A stretch of 64,000 nucleotides of DNA from positions 1 to 64,000 of the forward strand of contig NZ_MUJY01000154.1 of NCBI RefSeq assembly GCF_002286785.1. Direction: 5' to 3'. The position numbers and the translations under genes are program-made. This document shows positions 45,617-56,476 of this stretch, in pieces. Position 1 is the stretch's first letter; each line of letters begins with the position of its first letter. Source of the DNA: Pseudomonas sp. PIC25. GTDB lineage: Bacteria; Pseudomonadota; Gammaproteobacteria; Pseudomonadales; Pseudomonadaceae. Under the pieces are notes generated by a model. The model ran no database searches. It saw nothing but the letters and a program-made list of their open reading frames with translations, and was not told the origin of the DNA.

Positions 45617-46009
45617 ATGTCGGCGACTCAAAACTACGGCACTGGCCGTCGCAAGACTGCAACCGCACGCGTTTTCCTGCGTCCGGGTACTGGCAACATC
45701 TCCATCAATAACCGCAGCCTGGACAAGTTCTTCGGTCGTGAAACCGCCCGCATGGTGGTTCGCCAGCCGCTGGAGCTGACCGAGACCGTCGAGAAGTTCG
45801 ACGTGTACGTTACCGTCATCGGTGGCGGTGTCAGCGGCCAGGCCGGTGCGATCCGTCACGGTATCACTCGTGCGCTGATCGAGTACGACGAGAGCTTCCG
45901 CAGCCCGCTGCGCAAGGCTGGCTACGTTACTCGCGATGCTCGTGAAGTCGAGCGTAAGAAGGTTGGTCTGCGTAAAGCGCGTAAGCGTCCGCAGTACTCC
46001 AAGCGTTAA
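45617..46009 (+). CDS. rpsI: 30S ribosomal protein S9
   Basis: The 130-residue protein begins [20 protein letters not shown] and ends in the basic tail [17 protein letters not shown] that reaches the decoding centre and contacts P-site tRNA. It is complete and of normal length. The strong terminator at 46025-46061 follows. Confidence 0.99.
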   Translation: MSATQNYGTGRRKTATARVFLRPGTGNISINNRSLDKFFGRETARMVVRQPLELTETVEKFDVYVTVIGGGVSGQAGAIRHGITRALIEYDESFRSPLRKAGYVTRDAREVERKKVGLRKARKRPQYSKR

Positions 46010-46024
46010 TTCGCTGCTACCTTC

Positions 46025-46061
46025 AAAAACGCCCAGTCTCCTTTGGAGCTGGGCGTTTTTT
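46025..46061 (+). terminator. Rho-independent terminator of rplM-rpsI
   Basis: AAAAACGCCCAG (46025-46036) pairs with CTGGGCGTTTTT (46049-46060) around a 12-base loop, with a U-run on the plus strand and an A-run on the other side. It lies 16 bases after the rpsI stop. Confidence 0.9.
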
Positions 46062-46259
46062 ATGGGCGCAAAATATGTCTGCGACAACTTGCCGCATCGC
46101 TGGATGCCCCGTGGTACAAGGCTTGGACCTGTTCTGAAATAAGTTATTACCTTGTCAGAAAAGGGGCTTTTCTTTACCATTTGGCGAATTTTTTGCGCGG
46201 CTCGAATTTTTACTTAGAGGCCTGAACAACAGGCCACAAAGCTGATGGGAGACGACTGA

Positions 46260-46853
46260 ATGAGCAATGACGGCGTGAATGCAGGCCGGCGTCGCTTCTT
46301 GGTAGCAGCCACTTCCGTGGTGGGTGCTGCCGGAGCGGTAGGTGCTGCGGTTCCGTTCGTGGGGTCATGGTTCCCCAGTGCCAAGGCGAAGGCCGCTGGT
46401 GCTCCGGTGAAGGTGAATGTCAGCAAGATCGAGCCGGGCCAGCAGATGGTGGCCGAATGGCGTGGTCAGCCTGTCTTCATCGTTCGTCGCACCGAGGAAA
46501 TCCTGGGCAACCTGGAAAAGATCGCCTCGAGCGTGGCTGACCCTGAGTCCAAGGAGTCGGTCCAACCCGAATACGTGGATCCCAAGGTGCGCTCGATCAA
46601 ACCGGAAATCCTGGTCCTGGTCGGTCTGTGCACTCACCTGGGCTGTTCTCCTTCCTTCCGTCCCGAAGTGGCTCCGGCCGATTTGGGACCGGAATGGGTG
46701 GGCGGTTACTTCTGCCCTTGCCACGGTTCCCGCTATGACCTGGCCGGCCGTGTCTACAAGTCGCAGCCCGCGCCCTTGAACCTGCCGGTACCGCCGCACT
46801 CGTACGAGTCGGATGATGTGATCGTCGTCGGCGTGGACCAGGAGAAAGCCTGA
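46260..46853 (+). CDS. petA: Ubiquinol-cytochrome c reductase Rieske iron-sulfur subunit
   Basis: The 197-residue protein has a twin-arginine-like N-terminus (GRRRFLVAATSVVGAAGAVGAA) that also serves as membrane anchor. The 2Fe-2S ligands are C124, H126 and C129 in CTHLGC and C152, C154 and H155 in CPCHGS. It takes electrons from ubiquinol and passes them to cytochrome c1. It opens the petABC operon and overlaps petB by one base. The 198 bases between the rpsI terminator and petA hold no gene and no strong consensus promoter. Confidence 0.98.
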   Translation: MSNDGVNAGRRRFLVAATSVVGAAGAVGAAVPFVGSWFPSAKAKAAGAPVKVNVSKIEPGQQMVAEWRGQPVFIVRRTEEILGNLEKIASSVADPESKESVQPEYVDPKVRSIKPEILVLVGLCTHLGCSPSFRPEVAPADLGPEWVGGYFCPCHGSRYDLAGRVYKSQPAPLNLPVPPHSYESDDVIVVGVDQEKA

Positions 46854-48064
46854 TGAGCAAATTCATGGATTGGGTCGATGCGCGCTTCCCGGCGACCAAG
46901 ATGTGGGAAGACCATCTGTCCAAGTACTACGCACCCAAGAACTTCAACTTCTTCTATTTCTTCGGTTCGCTGGCGCTGCTGGTGCTGGTCAACCAGATCC
47001 TTACTGGCATCTGGCTGACCATGAGCTTCACGCCGTCTGCCGAAGAGGCCTTCGCCTCCGTCGAGTACATCATGCGCGACGTGGAGTACGGGTGGATCAT
47101 CCGTTACCTGCATTCGACCGGGGCTTCGGCGTTCTTCATCGTGGTCTACCTGCACATGTTCCGCGGCCTGCTCTATGGTTCGTACCAGAAGCCGCGCGAG
47201 CTGGTGTGGATCTTCGGCATGCTGATCTACTTGGCGCTGATGGCGGAGGCCTTCATGGGCTACCTGCTGCCGTGGGGACAGATGTCCTACTGGGGTGCCC
47301 AGGTGATCATCTCTCTGTTCGGTGCTATCCCGGTGATCGGCGATGACCTGACGCAGTGGATCCGTGGTGACTACCTGATTTCCGGTATTACCCTGAACCG
47401 CTTCTTCGCCCTGCATGTGATCGCCCTGCCGATCGTGCTGCTTGGCCTGGTCGTGCTGCACATCCTGGCACTGCACGAAGTGGGTTCGAACAACCCGCTG
47501 GGCGTGGATATCAAGAAGACCAAGGACGAAGCCGGCGTGCCGCTGGATGGCATTCCGTTCCATCCGTACTACACCGTGAAGGACATCGTCGGTGTGGTGG
47601 TATTCCTGTTCGTCTTCTGTGCCGTTGTGTTCTTCTTCCCGGAGATGGGCGGTTACTTCCTTGAGAAGCCCAACTTCGAAGTGGCCAACGCATTCAAGAC
47701 GCCTGAGCACATTGCTCCGGTGTGGTACTTCACCCCGTTCTACGCCATCCTGCGTGCGGTTCCGGACAAGCTCATGGGTGTTATCGCCATGGGAGCGGCC
47801 ATCGCCATCCTGTTCGTGCTGCCGTGGTTGGATCGCAGCCCGGTCAAGTCCATGAAGTACAAGGGCTGGTTGAGCAAGATCTGGCTCTGGGTGTTCTGCA
47901 TCTCCTTCGTCATCCTCGGTGTGCTCGGCGTTCTGGCTCCGACCCCCGAGCGTACCCTGTTGTCGCGGGTGTGCACGTTCCTGTACTTCGCCTACTTCAT
48001 CCTGATGCCGTTCTACACCAGGATGGAAAAGACCAAAGCGGTTCCGGAAAGGGTGAATGGCTGA
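46853..48064 (+). CDS. petB: Cytochrome b subunit of the bc1 complex
   Basis: The 403-residue integral membrane protein has about eight transmembrane helices and two haem b sites with histidines in helices two and four (HSTGASAFFIVVYLHMFRGL; ALHVIALPIVLLGLVVLHILALH). The PEWY-type quinol-oxidation motif appears as APVWYFTPFYAILR. In many bacteria this gene is named fbcB or petB. The stop shares one base with the petC start. Confidence 0.98.
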   Translation: MSKFMDWVDARFPATKMWEDHLSKYYAPKNFNFFYFFGSLALLVLVNQILTGIWLTMSFTPSAEEAFASVEYIMRDVEYGWIIRYLHSTGASAFFIVVYLHMFRGLLYGSYQKPRELVWIFGMLIYLALMAEAFMGYLLPWGQMSYWGAQVIISLFGAIPVIGDDLTQWIRGDYLISGITLNRFFALHVIALPIVLLGLVVLHILALHEVGSNNPLGVDIKKTKDEAGVPLDGIPFHPYYTVKDIVGVVVFLFVFCAVVFFFPEMGGYFLEKPNFEVANAFKTPEHIAPVWYFTPFYAILRAVPDKLMGVIAMGAAIAILFVLPWLDRSPVKSMKYKGWLSKIWLWVFCISFVILGVLGVLAPTPERTLLSRVCTFLYFAYFILMPFYTRMEKTKAVPERVNG

Positions 48065-48843
48065 TGAAAAAGCATTTCGCTGCATTGATTCTCGCTGCAC
48101 TGCCAGTCTTCGCCTTTGCTGCGGGTGGTCATGTCGAGCTGGACAAGGTTGACATCGATCTGACCGATAAGGCCGCCATGCAGGATGGGGCGCGTACGTT
48201 CGCCAACTATTGCATGGGCTGCCATAGCGCACAGTTCCAGCGCTACGAGCGTGTTGCCAAGGATCTGGGTATTCCGGAAGAGCTGATGCTGGAAAACCTG
48301 GTCTTCACCGGCGCCAAGATCGGCGACCACATGAAGATCGGTATGAAGCCCGAGGATGCCAAGGTTTGGTTCGGTGCCGCTCCGCCGGACCTGACCCTGG
48401 TTGCCCGCGTGCGTGGCAATGACTGGCTGTATACCTATCTGCGCACGTTCTATGAAGATCCGGCCCGTCCGTGGGGCGTCAACAACAAGACCTTCCCGAA
48501 CGTCGGTATGCCGAACGTCCTGGCTCCTCTCCAGGGCCGCCAGGTGATCGGTTGCAAGCAGGTGCAAGTGGTCGATAACGGCAAGAAGCAGTTCGATCCT
48601 TTGACCGGTACGCCGATCACCCACGAGGCGTGCGATCAGCTGACCGTAGTCCCGAAAACCGGCAAGCTGAGCGAGGCGGAGTTCGACGAGAAGGTCAAGA
48701 ACCTGGTGACCTTCCTGGCCTACTCGGCCAACCCCGTGAAGCTGGAGAGCCAGCGCATCGGTACCTATGTGCTGCTCTACCTTGCCTTCTTCTTCGTGTT
48801 TGCCTATTTGCTCAAGCGCGAATACTGGAAGGACGTTCACTGA
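48064..48843 (+). CDS. petC: Cytochrome c1
   Basis: The 259-residue protein has a signal peptide (MKKHFAALILAALPVFAFAA), the haem c motif CMGCH (C50, C53, H54), a distal Met region (NVGMPNVL) and a C-terminal anchor (about residues 235-252). It completes the bc1 complex and delivers electrons to soluble cytochromes. The start at 48064 is set by the signal peptide. A terminator follows at 48867. Confidence 0.98.
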   Translation: MKKHFAALILAALPVFAFAAGGHVELDKVDIDLTDKAAMQDGARTFANYCMGCHSAQFQRYERVAKDLGIPEELMLENLVFTGAKIGDHMKIGMKPEDAKVWFGAAPPDLTLVARVRGNDWLYTYLRTFYEDPARPWGVNNKTFPNVGMPNVLAPLQGRQVIGCKQVQVVDNGKKQFDPLTGTPITHEACDQLTVVPKTGKLSEAEFDEKVKNLVTFLAYSANPVKLESQRIGTYVLLYLAFFFVFAYLLKREYWKDVH

Positions 48844-48866
48844 GAACCCAGCCGTTTCGGCTGTGA

Positions 48867-48901
48867 CGCGCGCGCCCGCTTTGGGCGCGCGCGCTTTTTT
48901 G
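48867..48901 (+). terminator. Rho-independent terminator of petABC
   Basis: An 11-base stem CGCGCGCGCCC / GGGCGCGCGCG with a 5-base loop is followed by TTTTTTT. It lies 24 bases after the petC stop. Confidence 0.9.
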
Positions 48902-48926
48902 CTTCTTGATAAGCGAGGAGGACGCC

Positions 48927-49544
48927 ATGGGCGTGACCAATAGGTTGGCCTGTTATTCCGACCCCGCCGACCACTACTCCCACCGCGTACGTCTTGTGCT
49001 CGCCGAGAAGGGTGTCAGCGCCGAAATCATCGATGTCGAGCCGGGGCGTTGTCCGTCCAGGCTGGCTGAGGTGAACCCCTACGGCAGCTTGCCGACGCTG
49101 GTTGATCGTGACCTTGCGCTGTACGAATCCACCGTAGTGATGGAATATCTGGACGAGCGTTACCCGCATCCCCCCCTGTTGCCGGTCTACCCGGTGGCGC
49201 GTGCGAACAGTCGATTGCTGATGCACCGTATCCAGCGTGACTGGTGTGCCTTGGTAGACCAGATCCTCGACCCGCGCAGCAAGGAGGCGGTTCGCGCCCA
49301 GGCGCGCAAGGAACTGCGGGAAAGCCTGACCGGCGTATCGCCCCTGTTCGCCGATAAGCCGTTCTTTCTTAGTGAGGAGTTGAGCCTGGTGGATTGTTGC
49401 CTGTTACCGATTCTCTGGCGCCTGCCCGTTCTGGGGATCGAGCTGCCGCGCCCGGCCAAGCCCTTGCTGGACTACATGGAGCGGCAGTTCGCCCGTGAGG
49501 CCTTCCAGGCCAGTCTGTCCACCGTCGAGCGTGATATGCGCTAA
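48927..49544 (+). CDS. sspA: Stringent starvation protein A
   Basis: This 205-residue glutathione-transferase-fold protein binds RNA polymerase rather than acting as a transferase. It starts [29 protein letters not shown] and contains [20 protein letters not shown]. It affects stationary-phase and virulence gene expression in gammaproteobacteria. The ATG at 48927 has AGGAGG upstream; an in-frame ATA/ATG at 48906 is ignored. sspB follows after 15 bases. Confidence 0.96.
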   Translation: MGVTNRLACYSDPADHYSHRVRLVLAEKGVSAEIIDVEPGRCPSRLAEVNPYGSLPTLVDRDLALYESTVVMEYLDERYPHPPLLPVYPVARANSRLLMHRIQRDWCALVDQILDPRSKEAVRAQARKELRESLTGVSPLFADKPFFLSEELSLVDCCLLPILWRLPVLGIELPRPAKPLLDYMERQFAREAFQASLSTVERDMR

Positions 49545-49559
49545 GCCGAGGAGGCCCTG

Positions 49560-49976
49560 ATGAAGTCCAGTCGTCCCTATCTGGTTCGTGCTCTTTACGA
49601 GTGGATCGTCGATAACGATTGCACGCCCCATCTGCTGGTGAATGCCGAATTTTCCGGTGTTCAGGTGCCGCCTGGTTTCGCCAGCGACGGGCAGATCGTA
49701 CTGAACGTTTCTCCCAGTGCCGTGCGGCACCTGCACATGGATAACGAGGCAGTCAGCTTCGAAGGCCGCTTCGGCGGCGTTGCACACAGTCTCTATATTC
49801 CGACCTCTGCGGTGCTGGCGATCTATGCCCGTGAGAACGGGCAGGGCATGGTGTTCGATCTGGAGCCTCCGATTCCAGAGGAGGATGACGAGGAACCGGG
49901 GCCGGACGATGACGGCCCTTCCGGCGGCGAGCCGCCCCGGCCCAGTGGGCGACCCAGCCTGAAAGTGGTCAAGTAA
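49560..49976 (+). CDS. sspB: ClpXP adaptor protein SspB
   Basis: The 138-residue protein has the N-terminal ssrA-tag-binding domain (SRPYLVRALYEWIVDNDCTPHLLV). A flexible acidic linker (about residues 102-120) ends in the ClpX-binding tail RPSLKVVK. It delivers stalled-ribosome products to ClpXP. It is paired with sspA as in E. coli and is followed by a strong terminator. Confidence 0.97.
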   Translation: MKSSRPYLVRALYEWIVDNDCTPHLLVNAEFSGVQVPPGFASDGQIVLNVSPSAVRHLHMDNEAVSFEGRFGGVAHSLYIPTSAVLAIYARENGQGMVFDLEPPIPEEDDEEPGPDDDGPSGGEPPRPSGRPSLKVVK

Positions 49977-50007
49977 CAAAAAAAGGCGATCCGAGGATCG
50001 CCTTTTT
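49977..50007. terminator. Bidirectional terminator between sspB and dolP
   Basis: An A-rich run, the stem GGCGATC/GATCGCC with a CGAG loop, and TTTTT form a compact symmetric terminator between two convergent genes. It follows the sspB stop immediately. Confidence 0.9.
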
Positions 50008-50033
50008 CATGCCCGCTCGGAGCGGGTGATGGG

Positions 50034-51184
<1,151 letters not shown>

Positions 51185-51550
51185 TCAGGTATCGAAGGCA
51201 TTCTGGACCCAGTTCAGGCGCGGGGGCGAGCGACCATCGTCATTGATGGCGACCACATCGAAGCGGCACGGGTATCTGGCCCAGCGCGCCTCCTTCTGCA
51301 GAAAAAGCTGGGCGGCGGTGGCGAGCCTGGTGCGCTTGCGCGCATCCACGCTTTCCAGAGCACCGCCCCAGGCGGAATGCCGCCTGTAGCGTACTTCGAC
51401 GAATACTACTGTATCGCCATCGAGCATGACCAGATCGAGCTCGCCGCGCCGGCAGAGCCAGTTCTGCGTCAGCAGGCGCAGGCCCTGCTGTTGAAGGTGG
51501 CGAAGCGCCAATGCTTCGGCGGATCGACCGCTGGCCTGCGTGCTGCCCAT
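51185..51550 (-). CDS. yraN: UPF0102 nuclease-like protein YraN
   Basis: The 121-residue protein has the restriction-endonuclease-like core: GRSAEALALRHLQQQG, then WLCRRGELDLVMLDGDTVVFVEVRYRR (E, D and ExK-like set). Biochemical function is not established. The ATG at 51550 shares one base with the lpoA stop, so the two are translationally coupled. The frame upstream to 51604 lies within lpoA and is not used. Confidence 0.92.
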   Translation of the reverse strand: MGSTQASGRSAEALALRHLQQQGLRLLTQNWLCRRGELDLVMLDGDTVVFVEVRYRRHSAWGGALESVDARKRTRLATAAQLFLQKEARWARYPCRFDVVAINDDGRSPPRLNWVQNAFDT

Positions 51551-53361
51551 CAGTAGCTGTCGTCCGGCAGTCGCTGGACCTGGCCGTCGCGGAATTCCGC
51601 CCACGGCAGCTGGCGCTCGATGCGTTGTGCGGGGCTCAGGCTGAGGCGGCCGGAGAGGCCATCAATCTGGGTCTCCGGCAGGGTCTTGAGCTGGCTCAGT
51701 CGGGGAGCGAGGCGGTAGGCATCGGCCCCCATGGCATAGAGTCGGCCAAGGCTGCCGCCGGCTTGCGGCCATTGCGCACTGACCTGCTGGCGGAGCGGGT
51801 CGCTGACGTTCAACAACCAGGGGGTTTCGCAGAAGCGGATACCGTTCAGGTCGAGGTACTGACGTTGTTCATTGCTGCCGGTGAACAGGTGCGAAGTGGC
51901 ATAGACGGGCACGTCTCCCGCGTACTGGAAGGCGAGGGTCGGCTTGATCTGCTGGGCCTGTTGTGGGGTGGCGGCGAGGAAGATGAAGTCCACGTCCTGG
52001 CGGCGGGTCGGCTGCGCGGCGACCGGAGTACCGAGCACATTCTGCAGGCGCTTGGCGCGTGCTTCGCTCTGGCGCAGTTGGAACAGGTCGGCGATCTGCT
52101 GGGCCAGTTGCACCGGCTGCTCGACGTGCTCGGCGGCAATCAGGCTGCCACCGGCCGCTTCCCAGCTCTGCCGGAACGCGCCCAATACCCGGTCGCCCCA
52201 TTCGCCACGCGGCACCAGGGCCACGGCGCGGCGCATGCCGTCTGCCCAGGCGCGCCGAGCTACTTCGCGGGCTTCATCTTCGGCCGCGAGGCCGAACTGG
52301 AACAATTGTGCCGGGCCTTCCTGACCTGCTTCGCTGTAGTTCAACGCCAGGGTTGTGATCGGCAATTGCTCGTGATCGCTGAGTTGCTTGACCAGCGGTT
52401 TCTCCAGCGGGCCGACCACCAGTTGTACGCCGTCGGCCTGGGCCTGGCGATAGAAATCGTCCATGGAGCGGAGTTGCGAGCTGTCGTACAACGCGATGTC
52501 CGGTGGGGTCTGGCCTGCCTGCTGGGATTGGTAGTGGGCAGCGAGGAAACCGTCGCGCAGAGCGCGGGATACGGACGCCAACTGGCCCTCTTGGGGCAAT
52601 AGCAGGGCGATTTTGGTGAGTGGTTGACTGGCGAGTTCCTTAAGCTTGACCAGGGCTTCCGGTAGTTGCTGGGCGGCAGGATGTTGAGGATTCTGGGCGC
52701 GCCAGGCGTCGATGGCGGCCTGCTGCTGCTCTAGGGTTGCCGAACTTTTGGTGATGCGCGCCAGTTCGAGCCAGCCGGTCAGGTCGGCGTCGCCATTCCC
52801 CTGTAGCTGTTCAAGCGGCAGGCTGGAGACCAGTCCCCAGATCGCTTCCTGGTTGGTGGCTTGCGCCTGGCCGCTGAGCAGCGGCGCGATGAATACACGC
52901 TCACGGGCGGCGGCCAGCGTCTGGCCGTCAGCCTCCAAGGCGGAGGCGCGCACCAGTTGAGTGCGAATCTGCTGCTCAACCGGCAACTCGCTCAGGTGGT
53001 CCAGGCTCGGGTGGCTCAAGGCCTTGAGAGCTGCCTTGGGTTGGTTGCGGGTCATGGCGAGCTCGGCCGCCAGTGTGCTGGCGAAAATCTGTTGTGCCGG
53101 CTTGAGTCCGTCCAGCGGCACCTGCTCGAGAATGCGCGTGGCGCGTCCCGTGTCCTTCTGTTTGTAGGCCAGATCGGCCGCCGACAGACGCAGCAGAGCC
53201 GCCTGCTCCGGCTTGCTCTCGGCTGCCTGTTGCAGCAGTTGCTCGATACTGGCCTGGGGCGTGCGCGGTAGTTCCCCGAGGCTGGACGTGGGCGAGCTAC
53301 CGCAGGCGACCAGCAGGCCGGCTAGACACAGGGCGGAGAGCGGGCGCAGGCGAGCGATCAT
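51550..53361 (-). CDS. lpoA: Penicillin-binding-protein activator LpoA-type lipoprotein
   Basis: The 603-residue outer-membrane lipoprotein has lipobox LVAC (C20), an N-terminal TPR-like helical domain (residues about 40-270) and a C-terminal periplasmic-binding-protein fold (ALLLPQEGQLASVSRALRDGFLAAH onward). In E. coli LpoA activates PBP1A across the periplasm. Pseudomonas uses a different activator (LpoP) for PBP1B, and the partner here is not shown by the sequence. The start MIARLRPLSALCLAG at 53361 is set by the signal peptide. Confidence 0.92.
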   Translation of the reverse strand: MIARLRPLSALCLAGLLVACGSSPTSSLGELPRTPQASIEQLLQQAAESKPEQAALLRLSAADLAYKQKDTGRATRILEQVPLDGLKPAQQIFASTLAAELAMTRNQPKAALKALSHPSLDHLSELPVEQQIRTQLVRASALEADGQTLAAARERVFIAPLLSGQAQATNQEAIWGLVSSLPLEQLQGNGDADLTGWLELARITKSSATLEQQQAAIDAWRAQNPQHPAAQQLPEALVKLKELASQPLTKIALLLPQEGQLASVSRALRDGFLAAHYQSQQAGQTPPDIALYDSSQLRSMDDFYRQAQADGVQLVVGPLEKPLVKQLSDHEQLPITTLALNYSEAGQEGPAQLFQFGLAAEDEAREVARRAWADGMRRAVALVPRGEWGDRVLGAFRQSWEAAGGSLIAAEHVEQPVQLAQQIADLFQLRQSEARAKRLQNVLGTPVAAQPTRRQDVDFIFLAATPQQAQQIKPTLAFQYAGDVPVYATSHLFTGSNEQRQYLDLNGIRFCETPWLLNVSDPLRQQVSAQWPQAGGSLGRLYAMGADAYRLAPRLSQLKTLPETQIDGLSGRLSLSPAQRIERQLPWAEFRDGQVQRLPDDSY

Positions 53362-53482
53362 GTAAGCGTTCCTGTTTACTCGTGCAAATGAGTCCCGGAT
53401 TGTACCCAAGCGTCACCGGGGGTGCGATGCCGATGGCGTGAAACCGGCTACAATGCCCGCTTTCCATGTTGCGAGGTGTGTT

Positions 53483-54358
53483 GTGACGGCTCCGGGTGCT
53501 CTGAATTCCTCTGTCGGCACGCTCTTCGTTGTCGCCACGCCGATCGGCAACCTGGACGACATCAGTGCGCGGGCGCTGCGGGTGTTGCGCGAGGTATCCC
53601 TGATCGCGGCAGAAGATACTCGCCATTCGGCCCGACTGATGCAGCACTTCGGTATCTCCACGCCCTTGGCGGCCTGCCACGAACATAACGAACGGGATCA
53701 GGGCGGCCGTTTTCTCGCCAGGTTGGAAGCGGGAGAGGATGTCGCGCTGATTTCCGATGCGGGTACGCCGCTGATTTCCGATCCGGGGTTCCATCTGGTT
53801 CGGCAGGCGCGCGCGGTCGGAATCCCCGTCGTGCCGGTTCCTGGCGCTTGTGCTCTGATTGCCGCATTATCGGCGGCGGGCTTGCCATCCGATCGCTTCG
53901 TCTTCGAGGGGTTCCTGCCGGCCAAGGCGACGGCGCGCCGGGTGCGTCTGGCCTTGCTCAAGGAAGAGCCGCGCACGCTGATCTTCTATGAGGCGCCGCA
54001 TCGGATTCTCGAATGCATCGAAGATATGGAAGCGACGTTCGGCGGTGACCGGCAGGCTGTCTTGGCGCGCGAGCTGACCAAGACCTTCGAGACGCTCAAG
54101 GGGCTGCCCTTGGCTGAATTGCGCGCCTGGGTGGCAGCCGATAGCAATCAGCAGCGCGGCGAATGCGTGGTACTGGTGGAGGGCTGGCAAGCGCCCGAGG
54201 GAGACGAGGCCTTGAGTGCCGAGGCTTTGCGCGTGCTCGATCTGTTGCTGGCGGAGTTGCCGCTCAAACGGGCGGCTGCGGTGGCGGCGGAGATAACCGG
54301 GGTGCGGAAGAATCTGCTCTATCAGGCGGCTCTGGAGCGTCGGCAGGGATCGGATTGA
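53483..54358 (+). CDS. rsmI: 16S rRNA (cytidine(1402)-2'-O)-methyltransferase
   Basis: The 291-residue SAM-dependent tetrapyrrole-methylase-fold enzyme has [23 protein letters not shown] and [17 protein letters not shown]. It methylates C1402 of 16S rRNA at the 2'-O position. The start is GTG at 53483, with GCGAGG six bases upstream. An ATG frame from 53438 lies in the promoter region shared with the divergent lpoA. The C-terminal small helical domain is present. Confidence 0.95.
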   Translation: MTAPGALNSSVGTLFVVATPIGNLDDISARALRVLREVSLIAAEDTRHSARLMQHFGISTPLAACHEHNERDQGGRFLARLEAGEDVALISDAGTPLISDPGFHLVRQARAVGIPVVPVPGACALIAALSAAGLPSDRFVFEGFLPAKATARRVRLALLKEEPRTLIFYEAPHRILECIEDMEATFGGDRQAVLARELTKTFETLKGLPLAELRAWVAADSNQQRGECVVLVEGWQAPEGDEALSAEALRVLDLLLAELPLKRAAAVAAEITGVRKNLLYQAALERRQGSD

Positions 54359-54418
54359 TTGTCGGCGAAAGGTGCCGCGCTTGCAGCTTGTAGCTGGCGG
54401 CATTAACCTTGGCGGCGG

Positions 54419-54775
54419 AGAGTCGATCGGACAGTCGCTGTTCCATTTCGTTCCGCGAAATGGGAGGGAGGAAAGTCCGGGCTCCATAGGGCAGAGTGCC
54501 AGGTAACGCCTGGGAGGCGCGAGCCTACGGAAAGTGCCACAGAAAATAACCGCCTAAGCGCTTCGGCGCCGGTAAGGGTGAAAAGGTGCGGTAAGAGCGC
54601 ACCGCACGGCTGGCAACAGTGCGTGGCTAGGTAAACCCCACTCGGAGCAAGACCAAATAGGGATCCCTTGCGTGGCCCGCGCTGGATCCGGGTAGGTTGC
54701 TAGAGGCGGCTAGTGATGGTCGTCGTAGAGGAATGACTGTCCTCGACAGAACCCGGCTTACAGATCGACTCTCCT
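54419..54775 (+). ncRNA. rnpB: RNase P RNA (bacterial type A)
   Basis: The ends AGAGTCGATC (54419-54428) and GATCGACTCT (54763-54772) pair to form helix P1. Conserved blocks are present: GAGGAAAGTCCGGGCTCC, the GGCAGAGTGCCAGGTAACGCC region, AGTGCCACAGAAAATAACCGCC, GGTAAACCCC, AGAGGAATGACTG and CAGAACCCGGCTTACAG near the 3' end. The RNA is the catalytic subunit that matures tRNA 5' ends. The P3 arm here is CCATTTCG/CGAAATGG. Exact ends may differ by a few bases; the T-rich tail after 54773 probably ends transcription. Confidence 0.97.
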
Positions 54776-54785
54776 CCTTTCTTTC

Positions 54786-54974
54786 TCCCGCGTTTCCCGC
54801 TCCGGCTTTTCTATACCAAAAAATTCTTACTCTTCAGACTTTACTTTAAGTTCCAGGCTTAGCTTTCTGGTTGCGTTCGTTTTTGTTCTCAAAACGACTT
54901 TCTTTATTCGCTCCGATTCCCTCAAAAGTTATCTAAATCTCCGTCCTGTAAGGATTTTTCCGCTTCGGCGCGCC
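54786..54974. other. AT-rich gap between rnpB and the mraZ promoter
   Basis: About 190 bases of unusually AT- and T-rich DNA for this chromosome contain no open frame with a ribosome site and no stable hairpin that I can see. They separate the rnpB transcript from the division-cluster promoter. Confidence 0.5.
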
Positions 54975-55004
54975 TTGACGCTGGGGTGGGCGCATTCCTA
55001 TAGT
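54975..55004 (+). promoter_or_regulatory. Promoter of the mraZ division and cell-wall cluster
   Basis: TTGACG (54975-54980) and TATAGT (54999-55004) are 18 bases apart. Transcription would begin near 55011, at the edge of the decamer repeats. It is the only strong promoter seen upstream of mraZ. Confidence 0.75.
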
Positions 55005-55010
55005 GTGCGA

Positions 55011-55050
55011 AAGTGGCATGAAGTGGCATGAAGTGGGTTTTTTGGGCAGG
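55011..55050 (+). promoter_or_regulatory. MraZ-type operator: four 10-base TGG repeats
   Basis: Four consecutive decamers, two identical AAGTGGCATG followed by AAGTGGGTTT and TTTGGGCAGG, place a TGG/GGG at the same position every 10 bases. MraZ is known to bind direct TGGGN repeats spaced by 5 bases upstream of its own gene. The array lies just downstream of the -10 box, where binding would block transcription. Confidence 0.75.
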
Positions 55051-55080
55051 GATAGCTAATCAGAGTGGGGAAGCGCAGCC

Positions 55081-55536
55081 GTGTTTCGCGGAGCTAACGC
55101 CATCAGTCTCGACGCCAAAGGGCGACTCGCGATGCCGAGCCGGTATCGTGACGAGCTCGTTTCGCGTTGTGCCGGGCAGCTCATCGTCACCATCGATGCC
55201 GTCGACCCCTGCTTGTGTGTCTATCCGTTGCCGGAATGGGAGCTGATCGAAGCCAAGCTTCGCGAGCTGCCGTCCCTGCGCGAGGAAACCCGCCGCTTGC
55301 AGCGTCTGCTGATCGGTAATGCCGTTGACCTCGAGCTGGATGGCAGCGGCCGTTTTCTCGTGCCGCCGCGTTTGCGCGAGTACGCCCGTCTCGACAAGCG
55401 GGCGATGCTGGTCGGTCAACTGAACAAGTTTCAACTGTGGGACGAAGACGCCTGGAACGCTGTGGCAGCAGCGGATCTGGCGGCCATTAAAGAACCCGGC
55501 GGCCTGCCGGATGAATTGCGTGATCTGATCCTGTGA
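55081..55536 (+). CDS. mraZ: Division/cell-wall cluster transcriptional repressor MraZ
   Basis: The 151-residue protein has two SpoVT/AbrB-like swapped-hairpin repeats ([25 protein letters not shown] and [21 protein letters not shown]), each with the DxxGR motif. It forms ring oligomers that bind the decamer repeats upstream and repress the dcw operon. The start is GTG at 55081, the first codon of the conserved N-terminus. The stop is 2 bases before the rsmH ATG. Confidence 0.96.
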   Translation: MFRGANAISLDAKGRLAMPSRYRDELVSRCAGQLIVTIDAVDPCLCVYPLPEWELIEAKLRELPSLREETRRLQRLLIGNAVDLELDGSGRFLVPPRLREYARLDKRAMLVGQLNKFQLWDEDAWNAVAAADLAAIKEPGGLPDELRDLIL

Positions 55537-55538
55537 CT

Positions 55539-56476
55539 ATGACCAGCGGCTACCGCCACATCACCGTATTGCTTGACGAGGCTGTCGAGGCTCTCGCCGT
55601 GCGCGCGGACGGCTGCTATCTGGACGGCACCTTCGGTCGAGGCGGGCATAGCCGGCTGATCTTGGAGCGGCTTGGTCCGGGAGGGCGGTTGTTGGGCTTC
55701 GACAAGGATCCCCTGGCGATCTCGACGGGGCAAGCACTGGCGGCCGAAGACGGCCGCTTCGTCATTGTGCAACGCAGTTTTGCCGAGCTGGGCGACGAGG
55801 TCGCTGCGCGCGGTTTGTCCGGCAAGCTGTCCGGCGTTCTGCTCGACCTCGGTGTTTCCTCTCCGCAACTGGACGATCCGGAGCGCGGCTTCAGTTTCCT
55901 CAACGATGGCCCGTTGGATATGCGTATGGATCCGAGCCGGGGTATCAGCGCGGCCGACTGGATTGCCAGCGCCAGCGAGGACGAAATTGCCCGGGTGTTC
56001 AAGGAATACGGCGAAGAACGCTTCGCCAAACGCATGGCGCGTGCCGTGGTGCAGCGCCGTGCGGAGAAGCCCTTCGAGCGTACCGCCGATCTGGCGGCCG
56101 TGCTCAGTGCTGCGAATCCCGCCTGGGAAAAAGGCAAGAATCCCGCTACCCGGGCTTTTCAGGGCCTGCGTATCCATATCAACAACGAGTTGGGCGATCT
56201 CGAGCAGGGGCTCGCCGCTGCCCTGGAAGCGCTCGAGGTCGGTGGGCGTCTGGTGGTGATCAGCTTCCATTCCCTGGAAGATCGCATCGTCAAGCAGTTC
56301 ATGCGTCGCCAGGCCAAGGGCGAGGCGGACAATCTGCCCCGTGACCTGCCGGTCCGTCCTGCAGCGTTCATTCCCCGCTTGAAGTTGCTCGGCAAGCCGC
56401 AGTACGCCTCGGAGGCCGAAACCAAGGCCAATCCGCGCTCGCGTAGCGCGGTCATGCGTGTGGCGGAGAAGCTGCG

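Noticed and set aside
46754-48232. 492-residue minus-strand frame opposite petB
   Set aside because: It is His/Gln/Arg-rich and covers conserved petB and petC codons on the other strand.
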